Source of the DNA: Draconibacterium sp. | GTDB taxonomy: Bacteria; Bacteroidota; Bacteroidia; Bacteroidales; Prolixibacteraceae | Reading direction: 5' to 3' | DNA length: 5,369 nucleotides | NCBI GenBank assembly: GCA_030595485.1 | Contig: JAUVDE010000263.1 | Span: forward strand, 1 to 5,369 | Shown: one piece after another, positions 1 through 5,278 of the stretch | Layout of the letters: every line of letters begins with the position of its first letter | Position numbering within the stretch: the stretch's first letter is position 1 | Notes under the pieces: model-generated | The model's database searches: none | Seen by the model: the letters and a program-made list of their open reading frames with translations, nothing else | Told to the model about the DNA's origin: nothing | Translations under genes and position numbers: made by a program

Positions 1-5
1 ATTTC

Positions 6-1394
6 TTAATTGATTTTTATCTTCCTCAAATCTTTCGCCACCTGAATTACCGGTCGTCGGTCAATTTCCAAATAATCGGCAAATGAATCGGGCATTCTAC
101 GGTAATTTAATTTCGCTTGCAAATAAACTTCACCTTCCATATTTGTTGGAACTGTAAACGAATAATTCTCTCTGCGAATTTCAAGCGGATTTAATCGGTT
201 TTCAATTTCTTCCACACAAAACCATTGGGCATATGTAAATTCACCTTCGCTATCTAAAAACGCACTGTGGTAAAGGCGGTCACCTTCCGGAAGTGCATCA
301 CGTTCAAACGGCTCCGAAAGTTTGCTATGCGACGGATAAGCTACTTTTTCGTTGCTGGTAATAAAATAGTTATCGTTGGGGTCGTTTGAATTTTTTGGAA
401 TCGGAATATGCAATAATTCATTTCCGGCTTGGTTAACCAGGGAAAGGCGTAACCACACATCGCGTTCTTCGGTTGAGCCGGTTGGAAATTTATGACCTGT
501 TGCCACCGCCTGAACGTCAACTGTAAAGTCTACAGTCGAGCCTGCTGCCAATTCTTTAGTTGCCAGTTTTATTTCAACACGAGCAGCACCTTCAACAAAT
601 CCCGAAACGCCTCCACCAAACCAGTGATCGGAATTTACCGGACGAGGAATACCCATTTTTGCCGGTTTTCCGCCCATAGGTTGTAAATGGCATGTTTGAC
701 AAATAACACCCTTGCTTGGAAAAACACTTGCTTCATATTCAGTAAAAGTAGCTTTTACCCAAATGTTGTAGGGATTTAATTCGTTATGGCACGATGAGCA
801 CATGTTCGGATCTTCATAAATTTCGGAAGTGGCAGTTTCGTGGTGTGGCGACCATGGAAATTCCAAATCGCCAAATTTGGTGTCAACGGCTTCGGTAGCT
901 GCCGAAACATAATCGTGATTAAAAGGTGGCCTATTTTCGAAATGCGAAACAGTATGGCAAAAGTCGCAAAAAACACCACGGTCAGCCATCGATTTCTCAC
1001 CCGTTCCTCGTTTCCAATGATTATCGGGATTTAAGGTTTGTGAAGGGATTTTGTCACCGGCTAAAAATGCACTTGGCGAGTGGCAGCCAATACAATCGTC
1101 TTTTGCATTTGCCACTTCGGGAGCAAACGACTCGGAAGCTATAACAATGTCGTATAATTGCTTTTGGAAGAAATCGCCAGTAAAACCTTTGGAGTGTTGC
1201 GATACATTCCAACGTTCAAATTTCTCGACGTGGCAGCCTTCGCAAACCTTCGGATCTTCGAAAAAATTATAGGGTTTAAATTGATTTTTTGCTTGTTCTT
1301 TTAGTTCTGTTTTTGTTTGAGCAATTGTCATTCCGGCAATCAACATCATTAAAATATATGTTGTAAATTTTTTCATTTTCTTATTTTTTCTCAT
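6..1394 (-). CDS. Periplasmic pentahaem c-type cytochrome (cytochrome c554-like)
   Basis: A secreted multihaem cytochrome of 462 residues, probably carrying electrons in the periplasm or at the outer membrane. Five CXXCH haem-binding motifs are visible: CEGCH (51-55), CIGCH (101-105), CDFCH (143-147), CSSCH (199-203) and CQTCH (232-236). Histidines between and after them (H67, H184/H185, H257, H301) are possible distal haem ligands. Residues 1-26 are a basic start, a hydrophobic stretch and an 'IAQ' cleavage site, so it is exported by Sec. From about 270 to 450 there are no haem sites; this part is rich in predicted strands and holds TGHKFPTG (299-306), a motif seen in other multihaem cytochromes. 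The haem region recalls the cytochrome c554 family. The start at 1394 has a weak GAGAA upstream; an in-frame ATG at 1376 would give a more typical signal peptide. It lies 21 bases downstream of the barrel gene, probably in one operon. Whether it is a terminal reductase or an electron shuttle is not determined. Confidence 0.88.
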   Translation of the reverse strand: MRKNKKMKKFTTYILMMLIAGMTIAQTKTELKEQAKNQFKPYNFFEDPKVCEGCHVEKFERWNVSQHSKGFTGDFFQKQLYDIVIASESFAPEVANAKDDCIGCHSPSAFLAGDKIPSQTLNPDNHWKRGTGEKSMADRGVFCDFCHTVSHFENRPPFNHDYVSAATEAVDTKFGDLEFPWSPHHETATSEIYEDPNMCSSCHNELNPYNIWVKATFTEYEASVFPSKGVICQTCHLQPMGGKPAKMGIPRPVNSDHWFGGGVSGFVEGAARVEIKLATKELAAGSTVDFTVDVQAVATGHKFPTGSTEERDVWLRLSLVNQAGNELLHIPIPKNSNDPNDNYFITSNEKVAYPSHSKLSEPFERDALPEGDRLYHSAFLDSEGEFTYAQWFCVEEIENRLNPLEIRRENYSFTVPTNMEGEVYLQAKLNYRRMPDSFADYLEIDRRPVIQVAKDLRKIKIN

Positions 1395-1415
1395 TACTTA
1401 ATTCTCGCTACTCGT

Positions 1416-2183
1416 TTAAAAGAAGCCAATTGAAAGAATTGATTTAAACACAAAATTGTCAGCCGGGTTGGTAAGTCCAAAACCTGCTCCGGTATGCCAT
1501 ATAAATCGACCATGCCTTCCCATGATAATGTCAACGGCTGGAAATAGATAAGTTTTTGATTCATCAAAAGGTGACATTTCTGCCAGCTCGCCCCATTTGG
1601 TATAGAATTCGATGGCGGGCTGAACTCTTGGCCATTTCTTCAAATACCAACCACCGTTTAGTGCAAATTCAATACCCTCGTCAATGTCGGGGCCGGCAAC
1701 GTTTTTTTCAAAAGTTGGATTTAGAACAAAGGTGTTAAAACCATAGTCTTTCTCCATAATTACCTTTATTTCAATTTGCTCTTTGTTCTTGTAGCTTTTC
1801 CTCGGAAGAATATATTCGACATAAAGTCCAAGGTCGATGGGGCGTTCTCCTTTTTCCCAAAATCGCCCATGAAACATCAAAGCTTTTGTTTTAATGTATT
1901 TCAAATCCTGACCTTTGGGTTGCTCGAAATCGAGGTATAAACCTGCGGTCCATTTGTTACTTAATCCGTATTCTAATTCCATTGAATGGGCGGTTAAACC
2001 ATCGCGGCTTACTTGTTCGCCAAACCACGAATAAGAGTGGTCTGAAGAAACTGCGCTAAACCAGTAAACTAGCTCTTTTTCACCGGCTTCGGGAGTCATG
2101 TACGGATATACTTTAAAGAATTGTGCAGATACAAAAAGAGGTGCCATTAGTGTAAATAGTACCGTAATTTTTTTTGAAATCAT
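1416..2183 (-). CDS. Outer-membrane beta-barrel-like protein, first gene of the cytochrome unit
   Basis: A 255-residue exported protein. Residues 1-20 form a signal peptide (two lysines, hydrophobic core, cleavage after VSA, with Q21 first in the mature protein). The rest has alternating polar and aromatic stretches typical of barrel strands, for example around 70-87 (LEYGLSNKWTAGLYLDFE), 115-128 and 172-182. It ends Gly-Phe-Phe, and a C-terminal aromatic residue is a known signal for insertion by the BAM machinery. Glycine and tryptophan are frequent and no cysteine or haem site is seen. The closest general resemblance is to small outer-membrane proteins annotated as copper-resistance or MetA-pathway-like transporters, but I do not recognise a specific family. 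It is the upstream member of a minus-strand pair with the five-haem cytochrome, so a role in anchoring the cytochrome or passing its substrate is plausible but inferred. At 255 residues it is much smaller than MtrB-type porins. Confidence 0.72.
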   Translation of the reverse strand: MISKKITVLFTLMAPLFVSAQFFKVYPYMTPEAGEKELVYWFSAVSSDHSYSWFGEQVSRDGLTAHSMELEYGLSNKWTAGLYLDFEQPKGQDLKYIKTKALMFHGRFWEKGERPIDLGLYVEYILPRKSYKNKEQIEIKVIMEKDYGFNTFVLNPTFEKNVAGPDIDEGIEFALNGGWYLKKWPRVQPAIEFYTKWGELAEMSPFDESKTYLFPAVDIIMGRHGRFIWHTGAGFGLTNPADNFVFKSILSIGFF

Positions 2184-2222
2184 TATGCGGTTGTTTTTGG
2201 TTTATGAACTATGGCTAATTTA

Positions 2223-2229
2223 CAAAATA
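2223..2229 (-). promoter_or_regulatory. Weak candidate -7 element for the barrel-cytochrome unit
   Basis: Read on the minus strand this is TATTTTG, about 40 bases upstream of the barrel start. It is a shortened form of the Bacteroidota -7 consensus TAnnTTTG, with one spacer base instead of two. No TTG lies at the expected distance upstream. It is the best candidate I can find in front of this unit, but it is weak. Confidence 0.2.
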
Positions 2230-2353
2230 TGGAAACAGGATGTTAGTGGTGGGTTTAATTTAGAATGATGCTAAAGAAGAACGAGCAAATTCGCCTGGTG
2301 ATTAAGAAGGAGATTACGAAAAAAAGTTATTGAATAGCCCCGACTATTTAAAT

Positions 2354-2369
2354 ACCATTGTAGAATGGT
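2354..2369. repeat. Operator-like palindrome over the -33 element
   Basis: ACCATT-GTAG-AATGGT is a perfect six-base inverted repeat with a four-base centre. The symmetry continues imperfectly outward: seen from the centre, AA/TT and then ATTT/AAAT pair with single mismatches between, giving a span of about 2346-2377. The TTG of the proposed promoter (2358-2360) lies inside it. A dimeric regulator bound here would cover the -33 region. No regulator gene is in the window, so the operator role is inference from position and symmetry. Confidence 0.4.
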
Positions 2370-2387
2370 TTTAAAATTCTAATTTTG
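2358..2387 (+). promoter_or_regulatory. Bacteroidota-type promoter for the 2417 gene
   Basis: TTG at 2358-2360, then exactly 19 bases, then TAATTTTG at 2380-2387, which matches TAnnTTTG in every fixed position. This agrees with the known primary-sigma consensus of Bacteroidota (TTG, 17-23 bases, TAnnTTTG). Transcription would start near 2393, leaving a leader of about 24 bases before the ATG at 2417. There is no Shine-Dalgarno site in that leader, as is usual for the phylum. Confidence 0.68.
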
Positions 2388-2416
2388 AGCGAATATTTAT
2401 ATTCAATAAGATTGAA

Positions 2417-3280
2417 ATGAAGATTAGAGTTTTTATATTTTTTATCCTCTGTTTCATAGTACCCCAAACTCTAAGTGCTCAGGATACTATCCCGGAGCCA
2501 GGCAAAAAAAAGAAGCAGAGCTTTTTAACAGAAACCAGACATTGGGCCATTGAAATTCCGGTTTGGATTCCCGGGTTTCGAGGGGAATTTGCCTATGGAG
2601 ATGTAGCGTTGGAGGGAGAAGATGGAAATGATCTTACACCTGAGAACCCCATTGAAAAACCAAGTTTTGGCCATGGTTTTAAACGGCTTTTTAAAACGGG
2701 TTTGGATTTAAATTACTTTTTTGTAACCAGAGTATCTTATACCAATAAAAAATTTTACAGTGAGTTTGACTTGTTCTCGGGGACAGTTGGTACCAGTTTA
2801 AAATTTCGATATAACAATAAGGAATTAGTAAGTGCAAACGTTCATTCCGATTTATCACGACTTTACGCAGGTTACCAGTTGTATGAACATTCGCTTTTTA
2901 AAAATAAGGCGAAGTACAATTTGCATGGATATGGAGGAATAAGAGTTCAGAATTTTAAGCTGACTTCCGATCTTGATAGAATTAGTCGAACGCTGAAAAT
3001 AGATCCATTATGGGTTGAACCTGTAGTAGGTGTACGAAACGAATTGGTTTTTAATTACTGGAAATTTGTGGTGCAAACCGACATGGGAAGCTTTGGTATC
3101 GATGATAAATTCTCGTACATGCTAAACCTAAACTTGTTTTACCGCATTAGTAATTTACTATCGTTTAAAATGGGTTGGAATGCCTGGTATGTAAACTACA
3201 ACGATCGATTTAAAGATGAAAGTTTAAAATTAAAAGTTTATTTAGCCGGGCCAACTAGTGCTTTAGTTTTCAATTTTTAA
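2417..3280 (+). CDS. Secreted outer-membrane beta-barrel-like protein of unknown function
   Basis: A 287-residue exported protein that I cannot assign to a named family. Residues 1-21 are a signal peptide (K2, R4, a strongly hydrophobic core, cleavage after LSA, with Q22 first in the mature protein). A short Lys-rich patch follows (K30-K33). Residues 43-61 hold an aromatic segment, EIPVWIPGFRGEFAYG, and then an acidic Gly/Asp/Glu stretch to about 77 that looks like a loop. From about 90 to the end the protein alternates aromatic and polar residues with Tyr, Phe, Asn and Lys, as in transmembrane beta strands, and it ends Val-Phe-Asn-Phe with the C-terminal Phe of outer-membrane barrels. No cysteine is in the predicted mature part and no catalytic motif is evident. 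It stands alone on the plus strand behind its own promoter, with a palindrome over the -33 box, so it is probably regulated separately. Transport, adhesion or a structural role cannot be told apart. Confidence 0.75.
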   Translation: MKIRVFIFFILCFIVPQTLSAQDTIPEPGKKKKQSFLTETRHWAIEIPVWIPGFRGEFAYGDVALEGEDGNDLTPENPIEKPSFGHGFKRLFKTGLDLNYFFVTRVSYTNKKFYSEFDLFSGTVGTSLKFRYNNKELVSANVHSDLSRLYAGYQLYEHSLFKNKAKYNLHGYGGIRVQNFKLTSDLDRISRTLKIDPLWVEPVVGVRNELVFNYWKFVVQTDMGSFGIDDKFSYMLNLNLFYRISNLLSFKMGWNAWYVNYNDRFKDESLKLKVYLAGPTSALVFNF

Positions 3281-3364
3281 TGTGCTGGTGATGTATTTCG
3301 TTTTTTGTTGCAAGTTCATACTTATTACCGCTTGATATTATTTTAAGTCGAACTCAGCCTACTA

Positions 3365-4243
3365 CTATTTGTGATGAATTGGAAGAGCTTTTTGTACTTC
3401 CAGTGCTCTATCAGTGGCAAAAATATCAATTCCTAGTTTAGCCCATTCTCTATAAAGATGATCACCTTTTGTAGCGGCTTTTTTGTCGAGATTACCCAAA
3501 GTACCCAACATACACATAACTCCTTTTTGATGTAATTTGGCATATAACAATGGAGCTGATTCCATTGTTCCTGTAAAGGCCACCATGTTTTCCCAAGGGA
3601 TACCAGAATTAGCTGCTCTGTCAAACTCTTCCATATTCCTAATACTAACAGAAAGTACTACTTCGGGATTTAATTTGTAGAGCTTTTGTGCTGTTTCAAT
3701 TGAATAGGTAATAATAACCGATTGCTGAAGGGCATCGTTTTCTTCTATAAAATGAAGCACCATTTCAGGATCAACACTTCTTTTAATGTCAACGGTTAGG
3801 ATGGCGTTTTCTTTTTTTGCCCAGTCCAATACATCCTTAAATAAGGAGATTTTAAAATCGACAATAGAGTCAAAATCATCTTTAAGCTTGAGTTGAGACA
3901 TTTGGTCCCAGTTATTTTGCTCAACCTTGCCAAAACCGGTTGTTGTTCTCTCAAGCGAATAATCGTGCATAAGGAGTAAAATACCATCTTTACTTTTTGC
4001 CACATCAATTTCAAATATTGCAGTGGGAATGTGCTTTTTAATGTACTGCATTGTTTCTAAACAATTTTCGGGATAGCCCGCATAACCTTTTCCTCCACGA
4101 TGAGCACTAATTAATATTTCTCTATTCTCCGTATATTTAAAGTAAGTTTGTAAAGTATTCTCTACGGCTTTTTGCGATTGAAACTGGCATGCCCCAAGTA
4201 ATATCGATACAAGAATAATTAAAGTGAGTTTCATGCTTTTCAT
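3365..4243 (-). CDS. Glycerophosphodiester phosphodiesterase family lipoprotein
   Basis: Probably hydrolyses glycerophosphodiesters to glycerol 3-phosphate and an alcohol, anchored as a lipoprotein in the envelope. Counting from the ATG at 4243 it has 292 residues. Residues 1-19 are a lipoprotein signal with lipobox LLGAC, so Cys19 would carry the lipid. Family motifs appear in order: AHRGG with H48 and R49, PEN at 58-60, FEIDVAKSKDG with E78 and D80, and MHD at 93-94 followed by LERTTTG. H48 and H93 are the expected catalytic histidines; E59, E78 and D80 are the expected metal or active-site acids. The usual Glu of the later 'EiK' strand is Asp152 (VDIKR), a conservative change. FATD (275-278) matches the family's final 'TD' motif. 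The frame stays open upstream to 4375, but that extension would run through an intergenic repeat and bury the signal peptide. A -7 element just upstream of 4243 supports the shorter form; ATG 4234 is also possible. The exact substrate is unknown. Confidence 0.88.
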   Translation of the reverse strand: MKSMKLTLIILVSILLGACQFQSQKAVENTLQTYFKYTENREILISAHRGGKGYAGYPENCLETMQYIKKHIPTAIFEIDVAKSKDGILLLMHDYSLERTTTGFGKVEQNNWDQMSQLKLKDDFDSIVDFKISLFKDVLDWAKKENAILTVDIKRSVDPEMVLHFIEENDALQQSVIITYSIETAQKLYKLNPEVVLSVSIRNMEEFDRAANSGIPWENMVAFTGTMESAPLLYAKLHQKGVMCMLGTLGNLDKKAATKGDHLYREWAKLGIDIFATDRALEVQKALPIHHK

Positions 4244-4262
4244 AACTTTAAATTTTGAAGCA

Positions 4263-4270
4263 CAAATGTA
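4263..4270 (-). promoter_or_regulatory. Candidate -7 element for the phosphodiesterase gene
   Basis: On the minus strand this reads TACATTTG, a full match to TAnnTTTG. It lies about 20 bases upstream of the ATG at 4243, giving a leader of roughly 13-16 bases. No TTG is found 17-23 bases upstream, so the -33 half is missing or degenerate. The site helps to reject the longer open frame to 4375, whose start lies well upstream of it. Confidence 0.42.
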
Positions 4271-4321
4271 GAGAATTAGTTTAATTGAGATAATGATAAT
4301 AGCTATTGTTCTGGTTGTAAA

Positions 4322-4373
4322 TCCCCACGCTGTTTCTATAGTGTAAAACCATGCGATAAAATCGTGCGGGAGC
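4322..4373. repeat. Intergenic repeat, copy A
   Basis: The part at 4337-4373 matches 5118-5155 at 33 of 38 aligned positions (four mismatches, one gap). Similarity continues more loosely to the left to a shared TCCCC (4322-4326). The copy contains CGAT-AAA-ATCG, a small hairpin that in the other copy is CGA-CAAAA-TCG. It lies between the four-cysteine gene and the phosphodiesterase, just after the stop codon of the former when read on the minus strand. Downstream of the shared part copy A has seven extra bases before GCGG. A diverged mobile or structural intergenic repeat is the best description. Confidence 0.6.
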
Positions 4374-4393
4374 AAGAGTGGCGGTTAGCTGCT

Positions 4394-4585
4394 CTACTTA
4401 TACTTATTTTCGTACGCAAAACATTTAAAATCGGACTCTCCGGCTTGGTCTAATCGAGTTAAACCACATAAAATCTCCTCATTAGAATCCTCGTCCTTTT
4501 TGCATGATAAACACAACTGAGGTTTCGGATATAAATCAGGATTTAATTCATTTCCATCATCATCAAAAAATCCTTGCATAATCAT
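4394..4585 (-). CDS. Small four-cysteine protein, possible metal-binding hypothetical
   Basis: A 63-residue acidic cytoplasmic protein with no signal peptide or membrane segment. An Asp/Glu/Asn/Pro-rich start (FFDDDGNELNPDLYPKP, 6-22) is followed by cysteines at 25, 28, 40 and 55, that is CxxC-x11-C-x14-C. The core LCLSCKKDEDSNEEILC and then LTRLDQ and FKCFAYE look conserved rather than random; I recall similar small Cys proteins in other Bacteroidota and Proteobacteria, but I know no assigned function. Four cysteines could bind zinc or an iron-sulphur cluster. ATG 4585 and ATG 4579 are both possible starts; two residues separate them. There is no clear promoter in the spacer upstream. It is a single gene between two repeat-bearing spacers on the same strand as its neighbours. 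Confidence 0.68.
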   Translation of the reverse strand: MIMQGFFDDDGNELNPDLYPKPQLCLSCKKDEDSNEEILCGLTRLDQAGESDFKCFAYENKYK

Positions 4586-4609
4586 TTATTTTTTATTTCA
4601 CTGCTAGTG

Positions 4610-4624
4610 CGGATTTGCAAGCCG
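4610..4624. repeat. REP-like palindrome with GCGGATTT core
   Basis: CGGATT-TGC-AAGCCG pairs at five of six positions, with G-T wobble pairs continuing outward. The left flank AGTGCGGATTT is ten-elevenths identical to AGCGCGGATTT at 5153-5163, next to repeat copy C, which links this spacer to the other repeat-bearing ones. Similar short palindromes occur between genes in Bacteroidota, often called REP-like; that label is from memory. Confidence 0.45.
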
Positions 4625-4627
4625 TGT

Positions 4628-4644
4628 TATTGTTGAAAACAATA
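4628..4644. repeat. Perfect seven-base inverted repeat
   Basis: TATTGTT-GAA-AACAATA is a perfect inverted repeat with a three-base centre. It sits three bases after the GCGGATTT palindrome and upstream of the four-cysteine gene on the minus strand, about 43 bases from that gene's start. It could be an operator, part of a compound hairpin with its neighbour, or part of a decayed mobile element. There is no T-run to make it a terminator. Confidence 0.5.
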
Positions 4645-4679
4645 CTTGTTAATTTTATTTAAGCTACTTCAAAAAACAA

Positions 4680-4752
4680 TTTCCATCCCTTTTGGTTGGG
4701 GCACAGATTACAAACTGAGCCAGCCGGGGCTATTTATATCTATAAATGGAAA
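4680..4752. repeat. Nested palindromic element between two small genes
   Basis: The outer arms TTTCCAT (4680-4686) and ATGGAAA (4746-4752) are perfect inverted repeats. Inside are two more palindromes: 4700-4721, where GGCACAGATT pairs with AAACTGAGCC at eight of ten positions, and 4730-4749, whose core ATTTATA-TC-TATAAAT is perfect. This fills most of the 221-base spacer between the 73- and 63-residue genes. The nested pattern fits a short non-autonomous element (MITE or paired-REP type) or a folded RNA. No coding sequence is supported here; a plus-strand open frame from 4646 runs through these palindromes and is not convincing. Confidence 0.45.
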
Positions 4753-4806
4753 ATACTTTCTATTTAATACTACAAAGTACCAATTGACCAAATGGAATAA
4801 ATTAAT

Positions 4807-5028
4807 CTATTTTGTAATAAGCGCACGTTGAGCTTCCATAATCTTAAACACTAATACTAAATGAGTATCTGTAATTATATGCATATCCTTAAACTCATAG
4901 ATTTTATTTTCAGGATACTTGGACTTCAATAATTCTTTCTCTTTTTTGATTGATTCAATAAAATTAACTTCAACTGAGTCCGTTTCATCGAAATTCAATT
5001 TGATTCTTTTAATGTGTAATTTTTTCAT
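4807..5028 (-). CDS. Small hypothetical protein, 73 residues
   Basis: I do not recognise this protein. It is a lysine- and glutamate-rich soluble sequence without signal peptide, membrane segment or cysteine. The first 15 residues are basic (MKKLHIKRIKLNFDE); the middle (24-39) reads as a charged helix, IESIKKEKELLKSKYP; residues 43-62 contain hydrophobic strand-like runs (IYEFKDMHIITDTHLVLVFK). This alternation suggests a small alpha/beta fold. The frame has ordinary codon use for the window and a single good ATG at 5028. The 250-base spacer upstream has no recognisable promoter, so transcription may come from the DUF5131-like gene. Small stand-alone genes of this kind between repeats are typical of accessory islands, where antitoxins, anti-phage accessory proteins and unknowns occur; nothing here selects among these. 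Confidence 0.55.
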   Translation of the reverse strand: MKKLHIKRIKLNFDETDSVEVNFIESIKKEKELLKSKYPENKIYEFKDMHIITDTHLVLVFKIMEAQRALITK

Positions 5029-5099
5029 TGTATTAATATTTATATGTTAGTTATGAAGTTTAATTTTCTTAATAAAATCCCCTGATGGTGCACTATTGG

Positions 5100-5155
5100 T
5101 CCCCGTTCTGCTAAAGTTATAGTTTAAAAACCACGCGACAAAATCGTACGGGAGC
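5100..5155. repeat. Intergenic repeat, copy C
   Basis: Partner of the repeat at 4322-4373; the best-matching part is 5118-5155. Directly after it comes GCGGATTTTCG, which recalls the palindrome core at 4609-4616, and then TTCGT-TT-ACGAA (5163-5174), a five-base inverted repeat. The whole spacer 5029-5278 (250 bases) holds no credible gene. It contains this repeat, an AT-rich stretch without a promoter consensus at 5029-5080, and the hairpin near 5224-5261. Confidence 0.6.
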
Positions 5156-5223
5156 GCGGATTTTCGTTTACGAACCACAATAAAAACAAAAGTTACGAAG
5201 TTAAATCTCTTAGGAATAGCTCA

Positions 5224-5261
5224 ATTTGTACAGTTGTCCGACACGGCTGCTGGGTACAAAT
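5224..5261. repeat. Long bulged hairpin just after the DUF5131-like gene
   Basis: The arms ATTTGTAC (5224-5231) and GTACAAAT (5254-5261) are perfect eight-base inverted repeats. Inside, AG pairs with CT after a GG bulge, and CCG-ACA-CGG (5238-5246) closes the tip. CAA (5222-5224) and TTG (5263-5265) could extend the stem. It begins 17 bases after the stop codon of the gene ending at 5279. It has no T-run, so it is not a standard intrinsic terminator. A stem with unpaired bulges is also the shape of integron attC sites, but the GTTRRRY/RYYYAAC boxes are not seen. Confidence 0.5.
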
Positions 5262-5278
5262 ATTGTATCACGGGATTT

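Noticed and set aside
492..1272. Several open frames of 60-75 codons on the plus strand or in another minus frame inside the cytochrome gene
   Set aside because: They lie wholly within the cytochrome frame, which has five haem motifs and a signal peptide; the others have no motif and unusual composition.
2184..2416. Riboswitch or structured leader upstream of either divergent gene
   Set aside because: The plus-strand leader after the proposed promoter is only about 24 bases, and the minus side shows no recognisable conserved fold.
3281..3364. Intrinsic terminator between the convergent genes
   Set aside because: TTTTTT occurs at about 3301-3306, but no stable hairpin precedes it on the plus strand, and none serves the minus-strand gene.
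4244..4375. N-terminal extension of the phosphodiesterase to an ATG at 4375
   Set aside because: It would hide a clear lipobox signal peptide in the interior, cross repeat copy A and lie upstream of a full-match -7 element.
4646..4831. Plus-strand open frame of 61 codons
   Set aside because: It runs through several palindromes and overlaps the end of the 73-residue gene on the other strand; its peptide looks like translated repeat DNA.
4322..5155. CRISPR array
   Set aside because: The repeat has only two diverged copies about 780 bases apart with genes between them, and there is no regular spacing.
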